DNA of 64,000 nt from Oscillospiraceae bacterium (lineage in GTDB: Bacteria; Bacillota; Clostridia; Oscillospirales; Acutalibacteraceae): assembly GCA_003538135.1 (NCBI GenBank), contig DPOR01000005.1, positions 68,056 to 132,055 of the forward strand. Reading direction: 5' to 3'. Numbering within the stretch: the stretch's first letter is position 1; each line of letters begins with the position of its first letter. Position numbers and translations under genes: made by a program. Below, in pieces: positions 9,078 through 16,788 of the stretch. A model generated the notes under the pieces. It did not search any database, was not told the DNA's origin, and saw only the letters and a program-made list of their open reading frames with translations.

Positions 9078-11129
9078 TTGAAAGCCTATAACGCGAAAGA
9101 CATAAGAAATATCGCCATTGCAGGCCATGGCGGAAGAGGAAAAACTACCCTTGCGGAGGCCATGCTCTACACCGCGAAGGCTACAGACAGACTCGGCAGA
9201 GTCGCCGACGGCACCACCGTGCTCGACTTTGACGCCGAGGAGAAGAAGAGAAAGGCCACGGTATCAACCGCTGTCGCCGCTATAGAGTGGAACGGCGCGA
9301 AGATAAATATAATTGACACTCCCGGTCTTTTTGACTTTGCGGGCGGCATGAGCGAAGGCATCCGCGCAGCGGACAGCGTGCTCATAGTCACCGCGGCGGG
9401 CTCGGGCTTCGACGTCGGCGCGGAGAAGGCTCTCAAGGCCGCGAACGCCAGAGGTATCTCGAGAATGTTCGCAATCACCCGCTGCGACGCGGATAACACC
9501 GATTTCTACAAGACCTTTGCAGCCATAAAGGAGGAGGTCGGCGCCGCTATCTGCCCCGTTATCGTCCCCCATATGGAGAACGGCAAAGTCGCATCGTATG
9601 TCAACCTCGCATCTCGCAAGGCTTTTGACTACAGCGGCGGCACTAAAAAGGAAGTCGATATGCCCTCCGACGCGCAGCTTGACGAGATGCTCGATATACT
9701 CACCGAGGCCGTCGCCTCGAGCGACGACGAGCTTATGGAGAAGTTCTTTGCCGGCGAGACCTTCACCCGCGAAGAGATAATCAAGGCTCTCAACTCCGGA
9801 GTCAGCGACGGCTCCGTTATCCCCGTATACGCCTGCGCGGGTTACACCTGCGAAGCTATCGATATGCTCCTTGACGAGATAGTATATTCCGCTCCCTCCG
9901 CAGCCGACAAGGCGGGCGAGAACGGTCTTCCCTGCGACGAGAACGGCCCTCTTGCGGCTATATGCTTCAAGACCATCGCCGACCCGTTCGTCGGCAAGAT
10001 GTCCTTCTTCAAGGTCGTATCCGGCAAGATAACCGCGGACACTCCCGCATATAACTCCCGCACCGAAGAGAGCGAGAGAATGGGCAAGATAATCACCCTC
10101 AAGGGCAGCAAGCAGGAGGACGCAGCCTGCATCCCCGCCGGCGATATCGGCGTTGTGACGAAGCTTGCGGGCATAAAGACGGGCGACACTATCTGCTCGC
10201 CCAAGAACCCGATAACCCTCGAGGGCATTAAGTTCCCGACCCCCTGCCTGTCCATGGCAGTCAAGGTCCGCAAGAAGGGCGACGAAGAGAAGGTCGCGGC
10301 GAGCCTGCTCAGACTTCTCGAAGAGGATCCCACGATTTCGTTCGTCATCAACAAGGAGACCCGCGAGCAGGTGCTCTCCGGTCTGGGCGAACAGCACCTT
10401 GACGTTATCGTATCCAAGCTCAAGAACAAGTTCGGCGTTGAGGTTGACCTCAGCGTGCCGAAGGTTGCATACAGAGAGTCCATCCGCAAGAAGGTCGAGG
10501 TTCAGGGCAGACATAAGAAGCAGTCCGGCGGACACGGCCAGTTCGGCGACGTCTTTATCCGCTTCGAGCCCTGCGAGAGCGACGATCTCGTTTTCGCCGA
10601 GGAGGTTGTCGGCGGCTCCGTGCCGAAGAACTTCTTCCCCGCGGTCGAAAAGGGTCTGCGCGACAGCGTCAAGAAGGGCGTGCTTGCAGGCTATCCGATG
10701 GTCGGCTTAAAGGCTACGCTCTATGACGGCTCTTATCATCCGGTCGACTCGTCCGAAATGGCGTTCAAGACCGCTGCCAACATAGCCTACAAGAACGGTA
10801 TTCCGCAGGCTAATCCCGTTATCCTCGAGCCCATAGGCACCCTGAAGGCCTATATGCCCGATGAAAACCTCGGCGACATCATGGGCGACGTCACCAAGCG
10901 CCGCGGCCGCGTGCTCGGCATGGGTCCGTCCGACGAGCCGAAGATTCAGGAGCTCATCGCGGAGGTTCCCATGGGCGAGATGGGCGACTTCTCAACAGTC
11001 CTGCGCTCCGTGACCGCCGGCAGAGGCTGGTTCTCCCTCGAGTTCACCCGCTATGAGGACGCACCGCCCGTAGTCGCGCAGAAGGTCATCGACGAAGCCA
11101 AGGCTGCCGAGGCCGAGTCCGACAAATAA
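9078..11129 (+). CDS. elongation factor G-like GTPase (EF-G paralogue)
   Basis: A 683-residue translational GTPase with the full EF-G plan: G domain (G1 GHGGRGKTT about residues 16-24, G3 DTPGLFDF), domain II, domain III with FVINKETREQVLSGLGEQHL, domain IV (GQFGDVFIRFEP) and domain V (GDIMGDVTKRRGRVLGMG). Two G-domain sites differ from canonical EF-G: switch I has EEKKRKATVST in place of the RGIT element, and the G4 NKxD motif reads TRCD. These changes mark the paralogous EF-G-like subfamily common in Clostridia, whose role is unsettled, so this should not be called fusA. TTG start at 9078 after AAGGAGG. Confidence 0.88.
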   Translation: MKAYNAKDIRNIAIAGHGGRGKTTLAEAMLYTAKATDRLGRVADGTTVLDFDAEEKKRKATVSTAVAAIEWNGAKINIIDTPGLFDFAGGMSEGIRAADSVLIVTAAGSGFDVGAEKALKAANARGISRMFAITRCDADNTDFYKTFAAIKEEVGAAICPVIVPHMENGKVASYVNLASRKAFDYSGGTKKEVDMPSDAQLDEMLDILTEAVASSDDELMEKFFAGETFTREEIIKALNSGVSDGSVIPVYACAGYTCEAIDMLLDEIVYSAPSAADKAGENGLPCDENGPLAAICFKTIADPFVGKMSFFKVVSGKITADTPAYNSRTEESERMGKIITLKGSKQEDAACIPAGDIGVVTKLAGIKTGDTICSPKNPITLEGIKFPTPCLSMAVKVRKKGDEEKVAASLLRLLEEDPTISFVINKETREQVLSGLGEQHLDVIVSKLKNKFGVEVDLSVPKVAYRESIRKKVEVQGRHKKQSGGHGQFGDVFIRFEPCESDDLVFAEEVVGGSVPKNFFPAVEKGLRDSVKKGVLAGYPMVGLKATLYDGSYHPVDSSEMAFKTAANIAYKNGIPQANPVILEPIGTLKAYMPDENLGDIMGDVTKRRGRVLGMGPSDEPKIQELIAEVPMGEMGDFSTVLRSVTAGRGWFSLEFTRYEDAPPVVAQKVIDEAKAAEAESDK

Positions 11130-11140
11130 ACATAAAAAAA

Positions 11141-11172
11141 CAGAGAGAGCTGCCTTTTGACAGCTCTCTCTG
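11141..11172 (+). terminator. terminator-like hairpin, left copy of an inverted pair
   Basis: Arms CAGAGAGAGCTG (11141-11152) and CAGCTCTCTCTG (11161-11172) around loop CCTTTTGA, 11 bases after the EF-G-like stop codon. The 30 bases 11142-11171 recur as an exact reverse complement at 12607-12636, on the far side of the AT-rich insert. No strong T-run follows on the plus strand. Confidence 0.7.
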
Positions 11173-11531
11173 ACTGTCTAAAAACTATAAATTCTGCCTC
11201 ATTTTGATGGGGAAACCAAGGACATGAGCACTGTGGCGTGCATGGCAAGACGAATCGACTTACGACAACCGGCTCCGTAACGCCGATTGTCGGATGTAGT
11301 TGGGAAAGAAAGCGTTACTTTTCCAAGGAGTTATCAACTTAATTGTCACCTGTTTGTACTGTAAAATTGTTGTATTTATGTAGAGAGCAACATCGAGGAA
11401 ATTCTTCACGGTATTCTATATAAAAACTAATTTAGATATTTTAAAAGGGGTGATTCCAGTGTTTTAAGTTCACCAATCAAAAAAGCAATAAAAATTCAAA
11501 ATTTATTATTGAATGATTTGGGGTGTTAAGA
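11173..11531. other. gene-free left part of AT-rich insert
   Basis: Bases 11180-11340 are of mixed composition and 11340-11531 are strongly AT-rich. I see no ORF, tRNA fragment or known RNA. A stretch near 11240-11310 looks like decayed coding or mobile-element sequence, but I cannot assign it. Confidence 0.35.
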
Positions 11532-12521
11532 ATGAAAAATATTAAAAGAATATCTTTCAGCATTTTATGTTGCATAATTTTTCTTGTTTCAAGCGGTTGT
11601 ACAACAAATAAAAATGAAAATGAAACCCATTCTGAATCTCCGCATCCAGTTAATAATGAAATACTAACAAAAAGTATTTATATACATTTTGAAAACTTGA
11701 CAGATGATCAAGCCATAAAAAAAGCATCTGCTATTTTAAAAGGCGAAGTTATCAAAGTTAATGAGGAATCCCAAATGAATAATGAGATTGTGTATCACAC
11801 AGTAGAAATAAAGGTTGTTCAAGGCAAAAATACAGATTACGCCATTGGTAGCATAGTTCCTGTTAAGGAATTAGGTGGTATCTGGGAAAACGAAAAATTT
11901 ATGTATAGTCCAAGTGTCGTGTTTCAGTTAGGAGAAGAAGTTATAGTGTTTTTAGATGATGACTCATATGTTTTACATCAATGTTTTAAATTCAATCAGA
12001 TATCGTCTGGTGAATTCGTTAGAAATGATGGTGTAAAATATGATGCTGGCTTTGCTGAACGGTTGTTTCAAAAAAAGGCAAATTCAAATGAATCCTCTAC
12101 ACAATCTGCTCCTTCTTACCAAAGCGGAAATGCAAAATCTTTTATACAGCCTAATTTGACAAAGGAGATAGGCGAATCCGCTTTAATTGTGGAAGGGATT
12201 GTTACAGATATTGCTGCTCCAGAGCTAATTGAAAACCATGCCTACTCATGCGTTACTTTTACAGTTTCAGAAGTAATTCGTGGAGATATCTCCTCTAAGA
12301 GTATTAAGCTAATGCAGTCTGGAGGAACAATCAATGGCATTGAATATAGTAATAACGATGGCTTCACTTATCAAAAAGGGCAAAGGCTTATTTTGATATT
12401 ATCAACAGACGATAAAAGCCAATATACCGTTTCACAATATTTTGTCAAGGATAGTGCTGACAGCTATTTGCATTATGGTTCAAACAAAAAGTTTAGTAAA
12501 AGAGATTTCAACCCTTCGTAG
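11532..12521 (+). CDS. AT-rich putative lipoprotein with internally repeated domain
   Basis: A 329-residue protein starting MKNIKRISFSILCCIIFL and ending its signal at SSGC (Cys24), a lipobox. A GTG nine bases upstream is in frame, but GGGGTG overlaps it and is spaced correctly for the ATG. Two halves look like tandem copies of one beta-rich domain. Half 1 has ILKGEVIKV, HTVEIKVVQG, GGIWENEKF, LGEEVIVFLDDDSYVLHQCF. Half 2 has LIVEGIVTDI, SCVTFTVSEVIRGD, GGTINGIEY, KGQRLILILSTDDKSQYTVSQYF. Codon use and base composition are far more AT-rich than in every neighbour, which suggests horizontal gain. Function unknown. Confidence 0.8.
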   Translation: MKNIKRISFSILCCIIFLVSSGCTTNKNENETHSESPHPVNNEILTKSIYIHFENLTDDQAIKKASAILKGEVIKVNEESQMNNEIVYHTVEIKVVQGKNTDYAIGSIVPVKELGGIWENEKFMYSPSVVFQLGEEVIVFLDDDSYVLHQCFKFNQISSGEFVRNDGVKYDAGFAERLFQKKANSNESSTQSAPSYQSGNAKSFIQPNLTKEIGESALIVEGIVTDIAAPELIENHAYSCVTFTVSEVIRGDISSKSIKLMQSGGTINGIEYSNNDGFTYQKGQRLILILSTDDKSQYTVSQYFVKDSADSYLHYGSNKKFSKRDFNPS

Positions 12522-12606
12522 ATTTTAATGATGTTGTTTTATTAGGCATTTGGGTTATGAGTTTCGCATTGTAATACAAGGCGGTTGGCTTTTTGTGCAA
12601 TCTCAG

Positions 12607-12636
12607 AGAGAGAGAGCTGTCAAAAGGCAGCTCTCT
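12607..12636. repeat. right copy of inverted hairpin flanking the AT-rich insert
   Basis: AGAGAGAGCTG, loop TCAAAAGG, CAGCTCTCTCT. By direct comparison it is the exact 30-base reverse complement of 11142-11171. Because each copy is itself a hairpin, only the loop reveals the inversion. The convergent lipoprotein gene has its own separate terminator at 12656-12686, so this copy is not needed for termination there. Confidence 0.85.
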
Positions 12637-12655
12637 CTTATTGCCGTGAAAAAAC

Positions 12656-12686
12656 GGGACTGTCGCGTTTAGCCGCAGACAGTCCC
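12656..12686 (-). terminator. terminator of lipoprotein gene ending at 12692
   Basis: GGGACTGTC (12656-12664) pairs with GACAGTCCC (12678-12686). On the minus strand the hairpin is followed by TTTTTT, a standard intrinsic terminator. Confidence 0.85.
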
Positions 12687-12691
12687 ATATT

Positions 12692-13612
12692 TTATTTTTT
12701 TACGCCGCTGCGAAGCGTCGTTCCGTCATTAGTCTTTATGACGTAATCGACCGCGCCGCCGGTATCCGTTATCAGCATACTGTCGCTACCCGCTATACTC
12801 GCGTATATATTATCTACATCTATATCGACGGTGTAGCTCCATGTGCCGCTGACTATCGTTCCGCTGACATTATCGATTTTGACAACGACCTTGCAGTCGT
12901 CATATCTGAGCGTAATGCTGCCCTTTGAGGTGTCCACCTTGATGCTCGGCATCTCGTCAAAGACTCTGTCAAGGTTGCCTACCGTGCCGACAGTGCGCCC
13001 GACAGGCCCGCGGTGCGCGTCCTTTGTGTTCTGATCATCCTGCTGTGTTCTGACATTCAGGGTCACTATAGTATAGTTGCCGTAAGCGACGGCATTTGCC
13101 GAAATGAGGTCGCTCGACTTAATTTCATCGGGCACTCCGGGTACTTCGTTCACAGGCGTGCTGTTCGCCGCGAGCGCCGCAGAGGCTATGCCCGTAAACA
13201 GAGAGAGCATTCCCTTTTGGAAGCTGTTGCGCGGAGTGTAGTCAACGCGCTTTATCGACATAAGCTGCGTGGCGTCTATGCTCTTTGTGTTCGCAGCAGC
13301 CGCCTTGTAATATCGAAGCACCTTAGAGGTATTGGTGGAGTTGAGCCCGCAGTGAACATTAATCGCCTCGGGCTTTGTCGTGCCGGAGGGGCCGGTCTGC
13401 GCCGAGGGTCTTGGGCCGACGGTAGTCGGCTCGCCCGTTGTGCTCTCTCCCTCCGGTTTTGTCGACTCGGTCACGGCGCCCGAGTCTACCGTTACCGACG
13501 GCTCCTCGGTTGAGGAGTCGGAGTCGCCGTCCTTTATCTTGCACGCCGAGAAGGAAAAGAGCAATATCGCCGCAAGCACTGCCGCAGCGAATCTCAAAAG
13601 CTTTTTATCCAT
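12692..13612 (-). CDS. lipoprotein, member 1 of a local paralogous trio
   Basis: A 306-residue exported lipoprotein. It has a signal (KKLLRFAAAVLAAILL), lipobox FSAC with Cys24, and a long Ser/Thr/Glu/Pro linker to about residue 80. The folded domain contains VGRTVGTVGNLDRVFD and DDCKVVVKIDNVSG followed by GTWSY. The last motif recurs as TNCKVVVKIDNTTG plus GSWVY in the next gene, so the two are paralogues. Start ATG is preceded by GGGAGG. No enzymatic motif is seen; a surface binding or structural role is only a guess. Confidence 0.82.
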   Translation of the reverse strand: MDKKLLRFAAAVLAAILLFSFSACKIKDGDSDSSTEEPSVTVDSGAVTESTKPEGESTTGEPTTVGPRPSAQTGPSGTTKPEAINVHCGLNSTNTSKVLRYYKAAAANTKSIDATQLMSIKRVDYTPRNSFQKGMLSLFTGIASAALAANSTPVNEVPGVPDEIKSSDLISANAVAYGNYTIVTLNVRTQQDDQNTKDAHRGPVGRTVGTVGNLDRVFDEMPSIKVDTSKGSITLRYDDCKVVVKIDNVSGTIVSGTWSYTVDIDVDNIYASIAGSDSMLITDTGGAVDYVIKTNDGTTLRSGVKK

Positions 13613-13758
13613 TCTTCTCCCTCCCGTAGTATTTATTCCCGGATTTATATTTTAAGCTATCGGCGCAGTCAGGTCAAGAAAAATCTTATAAAAAAGTGTA
13701 TATAATAATTAACTTTTAATAAAGTCGGCGGAATCTTGCTTTTTCGTCAAAAGACAGC

Positions 13759-13790
13759 AAAAAGCCGCCCGCCTGAAAAAGACGGACGGC
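13759..13790 (-). terminator. terminator of lipoprotein gene ending at 13807
   Basis: On the minus strand GCCGTCC and GGCGGGCGGC form a GC stem around a T-rich loop, followed by TTTTTG. Confidence 0.75.
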
Positions 13791-13806
13791 TTCGGTTTTT
13801 CGGTTA

Positions 13807-14676
13807 TCAGCCCTTCGCGGTATACGAGAAAGCGACGATACCCTTGAGGTTGTTTACGGAGACGCCGGAGACCTTGATGCCGTTTGCATAGACGTTGACA
13901 TCATAAACCCAGCTGCCCTCGACGACCTTGCCGGTGGTGTTGTCGATTTTGACAACGACCTTGCAGTTGGTGTAGGTCAGCTCTATCTTGCCGTCCTTGT
14001 AGTCAACCTTGAGACCGAGCTCCTTTATAGCTCTGTCAACATCGCCGAGAGTACCGACCGCACAGCCTACGGAGCCTGCATGGTTGCTCGCCTTGGGACC
14101 CTGAGTCTGATCCTTGACGTTGAAGGTTATGGTGGTGTAGTTGCCGCCGGTCACTGCGCTCGCGCTCTTCATGTGGCTCGCCTTCATACCCGAGGGGTTG
14201 CCGGGGATATCGGTGCGATCCTTGGAGTTCTTGCTCAGCGCGTTGGCTATACTCTTTTGAGCCACATTAAAAATGGCTCCGAGAAATCCGCTTGCGGTTA
14301 TCTCGCCCTTGAGGGACATGCTCTGTCTGCCGCTCTTGAACTGCTTTGTCTTGGCGATAGCCGCCTGATAAGCCTTGATGCAGGCCGCAGCGTCGTTGGT
14401 GTTGAGATCCTTTGAGGGAGTCACGGTGCTGCCGCCGGACGGGGTCTTGTTTTCGGAGGGCTTGACAGCGTCTGTCTCATCGGAGGTGCTGCCCTCGTCG
14501 GATGCTGTCTCGCTCTCCGCCTCGGAGGAGGTCTCCTCACCTGTCACGTCACCCGCCTGCTCTGAGGTCTGAGCGTCGGCCGCAGCGGTTGTATCGGGGT
14601 TCTTGTCGGTCTTCTTGCAGGCCGCAAACGAAAGAACGAGCACAGCCGCAAGGATTATTGCAATAATCTTCTTCAT
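13807..14676 (-). CDS. lipoprotein, member 2 of the paralogous trio
   Basis: A 289-residue lipoprotein starting MKKIIAIILAAVLVLSFAAC with lipobox Cys20. The in-frame GTG three codons earlier overlaps the ribosome site AAAGGAG, which is spaced 8 bases from this ATG, so the ATG is preferred. An acidic Ser/Thr/Glu linker (to about residue 95) leads to a domain with NHAGSVGCAVGTLGDVDRAI and CKVVVKIDN plus a GSW turn, shared with member 1. It has its own terminator and so is probably transcribed alone. Function unknown. Confidence 0.82.
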   Translation of the reverse strand: MKKIIAIILAAVLVLSFAACKKTDKNPDTTAAADAQTSEQAGDVTGEETSSEAESETASDEGSTSDETDAVKPSENKTPSGGSTVTPSKDLNTNDAAACIKAYQAAIAKTKQFKSGRQSMSLKGEITASGFLGAIFNVAQKSIANALSKNSKDRTDIPGNPSGMKASHMKSASAVTGGNYTTITFNVKDQTQGPKASNHAGSVGCAVGTLGDVDRAIKELGLKVDYKDGKIELTYTNCKVVVKIDNTTGKVVEGSWVYDVNVYANGIKVSGVSVNNLKGIVAFSYTAKG

Positions 14677-14881
14677 CTTTTCCACTCCTTTGGGGGTTTG
14701 TTACATATATTGTATAATTGTCGCACAAATCCGTCAATAGACAAAAAATAAAAAATCGCTTAACAAAAAGGTTTATAAATTGTTGAAATACGTCATCGTA
14801 AATCGCGGCGGCAAGGAATGTTCATTTCGGCAAAAGAAATATCGCAGACAGATATTATCCTTCACCGCCGATCCGAGAAAG

Positions 14882-14915
14882 AAAAAGCCCTCCGCACGAA
14901 AAAGCGCAGAGGGCT
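14882..14915 (-). terminator. terminator of pduL
   Basis: AGCCCTCTGCGC and GTGCGGAGGGCT form a stem on the minus strand, followed by a T-run (complement of 14882-14886). Confidence 0.8.
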
Positions 14916-14928
14916 GAATTTCGGAGAG

Positions 14929-15504
14929 TTATGCGAGTATCTCGCCCATGAGGCCGGGAGTTGCGCCTGCGGCGTTGGACTCGTCGGTATCGATGTGCAT
15001 TGCCAGAGCGTACTTCGGGCTGACTCTGACTACCACGTCGCCGAATATGAGCGAGCGTCCGTCGGAATCGATCTTCACGCTGACAATCTGCTTGTCACTG
15101 AGACCGAACTTCTCGGCGTCCTCGGGAGTTGCATGGATATGTCTCTGCGCCGCGATAACGCCGCACTCAAGCTCTATTTCGCCCTTGGGGCCGACAAGCT
15201 TGCAGGCGCCGCTGCCCGCAACGTCGCCGCTCTCTCTGACGGGAGCGGTCACGCCTATCGAACGGGCGTCGGTGAGCGAAATCTCAACCTGATTCTCGGG
15301 ACGTACGGGGCCGAGGATGGAGACCGCCGGGAAGCTGCCCTTCGGTCCGATAACGGCAACACGCTCGTTGCTCGCAAACTGGCCGGGCTGAGAGAGCTCC
15401 TTCTTGACGGTCAGCTCATAGCCCTCACCGAAGAGGATATCGAGAGCTTCTCTGGTGACATGTACATGGCGGGCGGAAGTTTCAACAAGAACTTTCTTTT
15501 CCAT
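14929..15504 (-). CDS. pduL: PduL-type phosphate acyltransferase
   Basis: A 191-residue enzyme of the PduL family, which moves acyl groups between CoA and phosphate (acetyl- or propionyl-CoA to acyl phosphate), the step before acetate kinase. The family's two beta-barrel repeats are visible as SARHVHVT (residues 10-17) and AQRHIHAT, with metal-binding histidines, plus MHIDTDESNA near the C-terminus. There is no extended N-terminal microcompartment-targeting helix and no shell-protein gene in the window, so it probably acts as a free cytoplasmic phosphotransacetylase in fermentation. AGAGGG precedes the ATG. It lies between lipoprotein genes of the same strand with separate terminators. Confidence 0.92.
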   Translation of the reverse strand: MEKKVLVETSARHVHVTREALDILFGEGYELTVKKELSQPGQFASNERVAVIGPKGSFPAVSILGPVRPENQVEISLTDARSIGVTAPVRESGDVAGSGACKLVGPKGEIELECGVIAAQRHIHATPEDAEKFGLSDKQIVSVKIDSDGRSLIFGDVVVRVSPKYALAMHIDTDESNAAGATPGLMGEILA

Positions 15505-15543
15505 TTGAAATATCCCTCTTTTTTAATATGTTTAGAAATACAG

Positions 15544-15571
15544 TTTGAGGCAGGAGCTCTCCTGCCTCAAA
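15544..15571 (-). terminator. 28-base palindrome between lipoprotein 3 and pduL
   Basis: TTTGAGGCAGGAG, two central bases, then CTCCTGCCTCAAA: 13-base perfect arms. It is placed just after the lipoprotein-3 stop, with only a weak T-rich tail on the minus strand. A terminator or RNA-end stabiliser is likely; an operator for pduL is the alternative. Confidence 0.55.
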
Positions 15572-15591
15572 GGTTGTTGCGTTATATCAGT

Positions 15592-16512
15592 TTACCACTT
15601 GATGGCGAACTCCTGCTCGATGCCGAACCAGATGGAGACGCTGATGCTCTTGACGGCGACAAGGGAGAGGTTCCACTCGAAGTAATACTTAGCGTCGGTA
15701 ACATGGCCGTTAGCGTCGACCGTAGCGACTATCTTGCCGTTTCTGAAGCCGATTTTAACATCGCCGATAAGGCTCTTTGCGTTGCCTGCGTTAGCATAGA
15801 TCTGATCGGGAGTGACAACGGAGAAAGCCTTGGGGGTATTGCCGCCGCCGATGACTACCTTGTCGGTTGTCGCGTCGGGCTTAACCTTGATGGTTATAAC
15901 ATAGCCGCCGTTCTTCGGGGTAGCGGTAGCGGAGGAGACGTTAGCTGCGGTGAGCTTGCTCGACCAGGTCTGACCCTCTACGGGGAAGTACTTGTTCTTG
16001 TCGGCTGCGGAAGTATAAGTAGCATTCTTCTTGCTCGCATCCTCACCCATGTTCTGAGCAATGAGCTTGTTTGCCAGGTTCTGAACGCCGCCCGGAAGGT
16101 TGCCGAAATCGGCTTTGCCGGCCTGGCTGTTCTTGAGATACTTGCTGGTGATGCTCTTAGAATGAGGCTTAACGTTGTTGATAGCGGTGTTGAAATAGGA
16201 AACTATTTCAGCAGTGCCGGAAAGGGGCTTCGCGGGAGTGACGGTGCTGCCGCCCTGATTGCCGCCCTGATTGTCCTTCTTGGTCTCCTCGGGAGCTACG
16301 GTGTTGCCGGAAGCGTCGGTCTCGGCCTCGGTGGACTCGTCGCCGCTCGCGGGCTCTGCATCGGTGGACTCGTCGTTTGCAACGGTCTCGCCGTTTGCGG
16401 AAGTGTTGGGCTCGCCTGTGGTTGTGTCGCCGTTGTCCTTATCCTTCTTGCAGGCTGCAAAAGCAAAAACGAAGCAGAGAGCAAGGACAAGAGCTATGAT
16501 CTTCTTTGTCAT
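15592..16512 (-). CDS. lipoprotein, divergent member 3 of the trio
   Basis: A 306-residue lipoprotein, MTKKIIALVLALCFVFAFAAC with Cys21. A ten-residue upstream extension is rejected because GGAGGT sits just before this ATG. It has the same plan as the two other lipoproteins: an acidic Ser/Thr/Glu linker with GGSTVTP, a helical segment, and a beta domain with IGFRNGKIVATVDANGHVTDAKYYFEW. This aligns in position with the CKVVVKIDN-G-W block of members 1 and 2 but has diverged. Function unknown. The linker is typical of surface lipoproteins that reach through the peptidoglycan. Confidence 0.8.
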   Translation of the reverse strand: MTKKIIALVLALCFVFAFAACKKDKDNGDTTTGEPNTSANGETVANDESTDAEPASGDESTEAETDASGNTVAPEETKKDNQGGNQGGSTVTPAKPLSGTAEIVSYFNTAINNVKPHSKSITSKYLKNSQAGKADFGNLPGGVQNLANKLIAQNMGEDASKKNATYTSAADKNKYFPVEGQTWSSKLTAANVSSATATPKNGGYVITIKVKPDATTDKVVIGGGNTPKAFSVVTPDQIYANAGNAKSLIGDVKIGFRNGKIVATVDANGHVTDAKYYFEWNLSLVAVKSISVSIWFGIEQEFAIKW

Positions 16513-16788
16513 TTCTGTTACCTCCGAATATGAAATCTTCATTCAGTCGCGCTTTTTTGCGGTTTTCTCTCCCGAGCGAATGAGCACGAAAAATCAATCC
16601 ACTGCTTGCGCGGTCGTATTCATTATAAAATAAAAGAGCGCAAAAATCAATGGAAAAATAAAGATTTATGAAATTTTTATCGATTGTCCTCTTTTGATTT
16701 GAGAAATTGTTCTTTGGCTCTTGATTGACGGGCGTTTTTCTGCGATAATATAGTGTATATATTTACTCAAGAAACGGAGTGCGGTTTA
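16513..16788. promoter_or_regulatory. divergent promoter region of lipoprotein 3 and gltX
   Basis: AT-rich. On the plus strand TTGACG at 16725-16730 is followed by TATAGT at 16749-16754 (18-base spacer), a plausible gltX promoter; other -10 choices overlap it. GGAG at 16776-16779 is the gltX ribosome site. No RNA leader such as a T-box was recognised. Confidence 0.45.

Noticed and set aside
9078..11129. Tetracycline-resistance ribosomal protection protein
   Set aside because: The domain-IV and switch sequences fit the EF-G-like paralogue group, not TetM/TetO, and there is no leader attenuator or mobile context.
11142..12636. A phase-variable promoter inversion
   Set aside because: Inversion through the hairpins is possible, but no promoter pointing out of the segment and no recombinase gene is visible. 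I keep the inverted repeat as a finding without claiming phase variation.
14929..15504. PduL as part of a bacterial microcompartment locus
   Set aside because: No shell protein or signature enzyme is encoded nearby, and no N-terminal targeting extension is present.
14818..16533. A 571-residue plus-strand open frame across pduL and lipoprotein 3
   Set aside because: It runs antisense through two genes with clear signals and domains on the other strand and through their intergenic palindrome.
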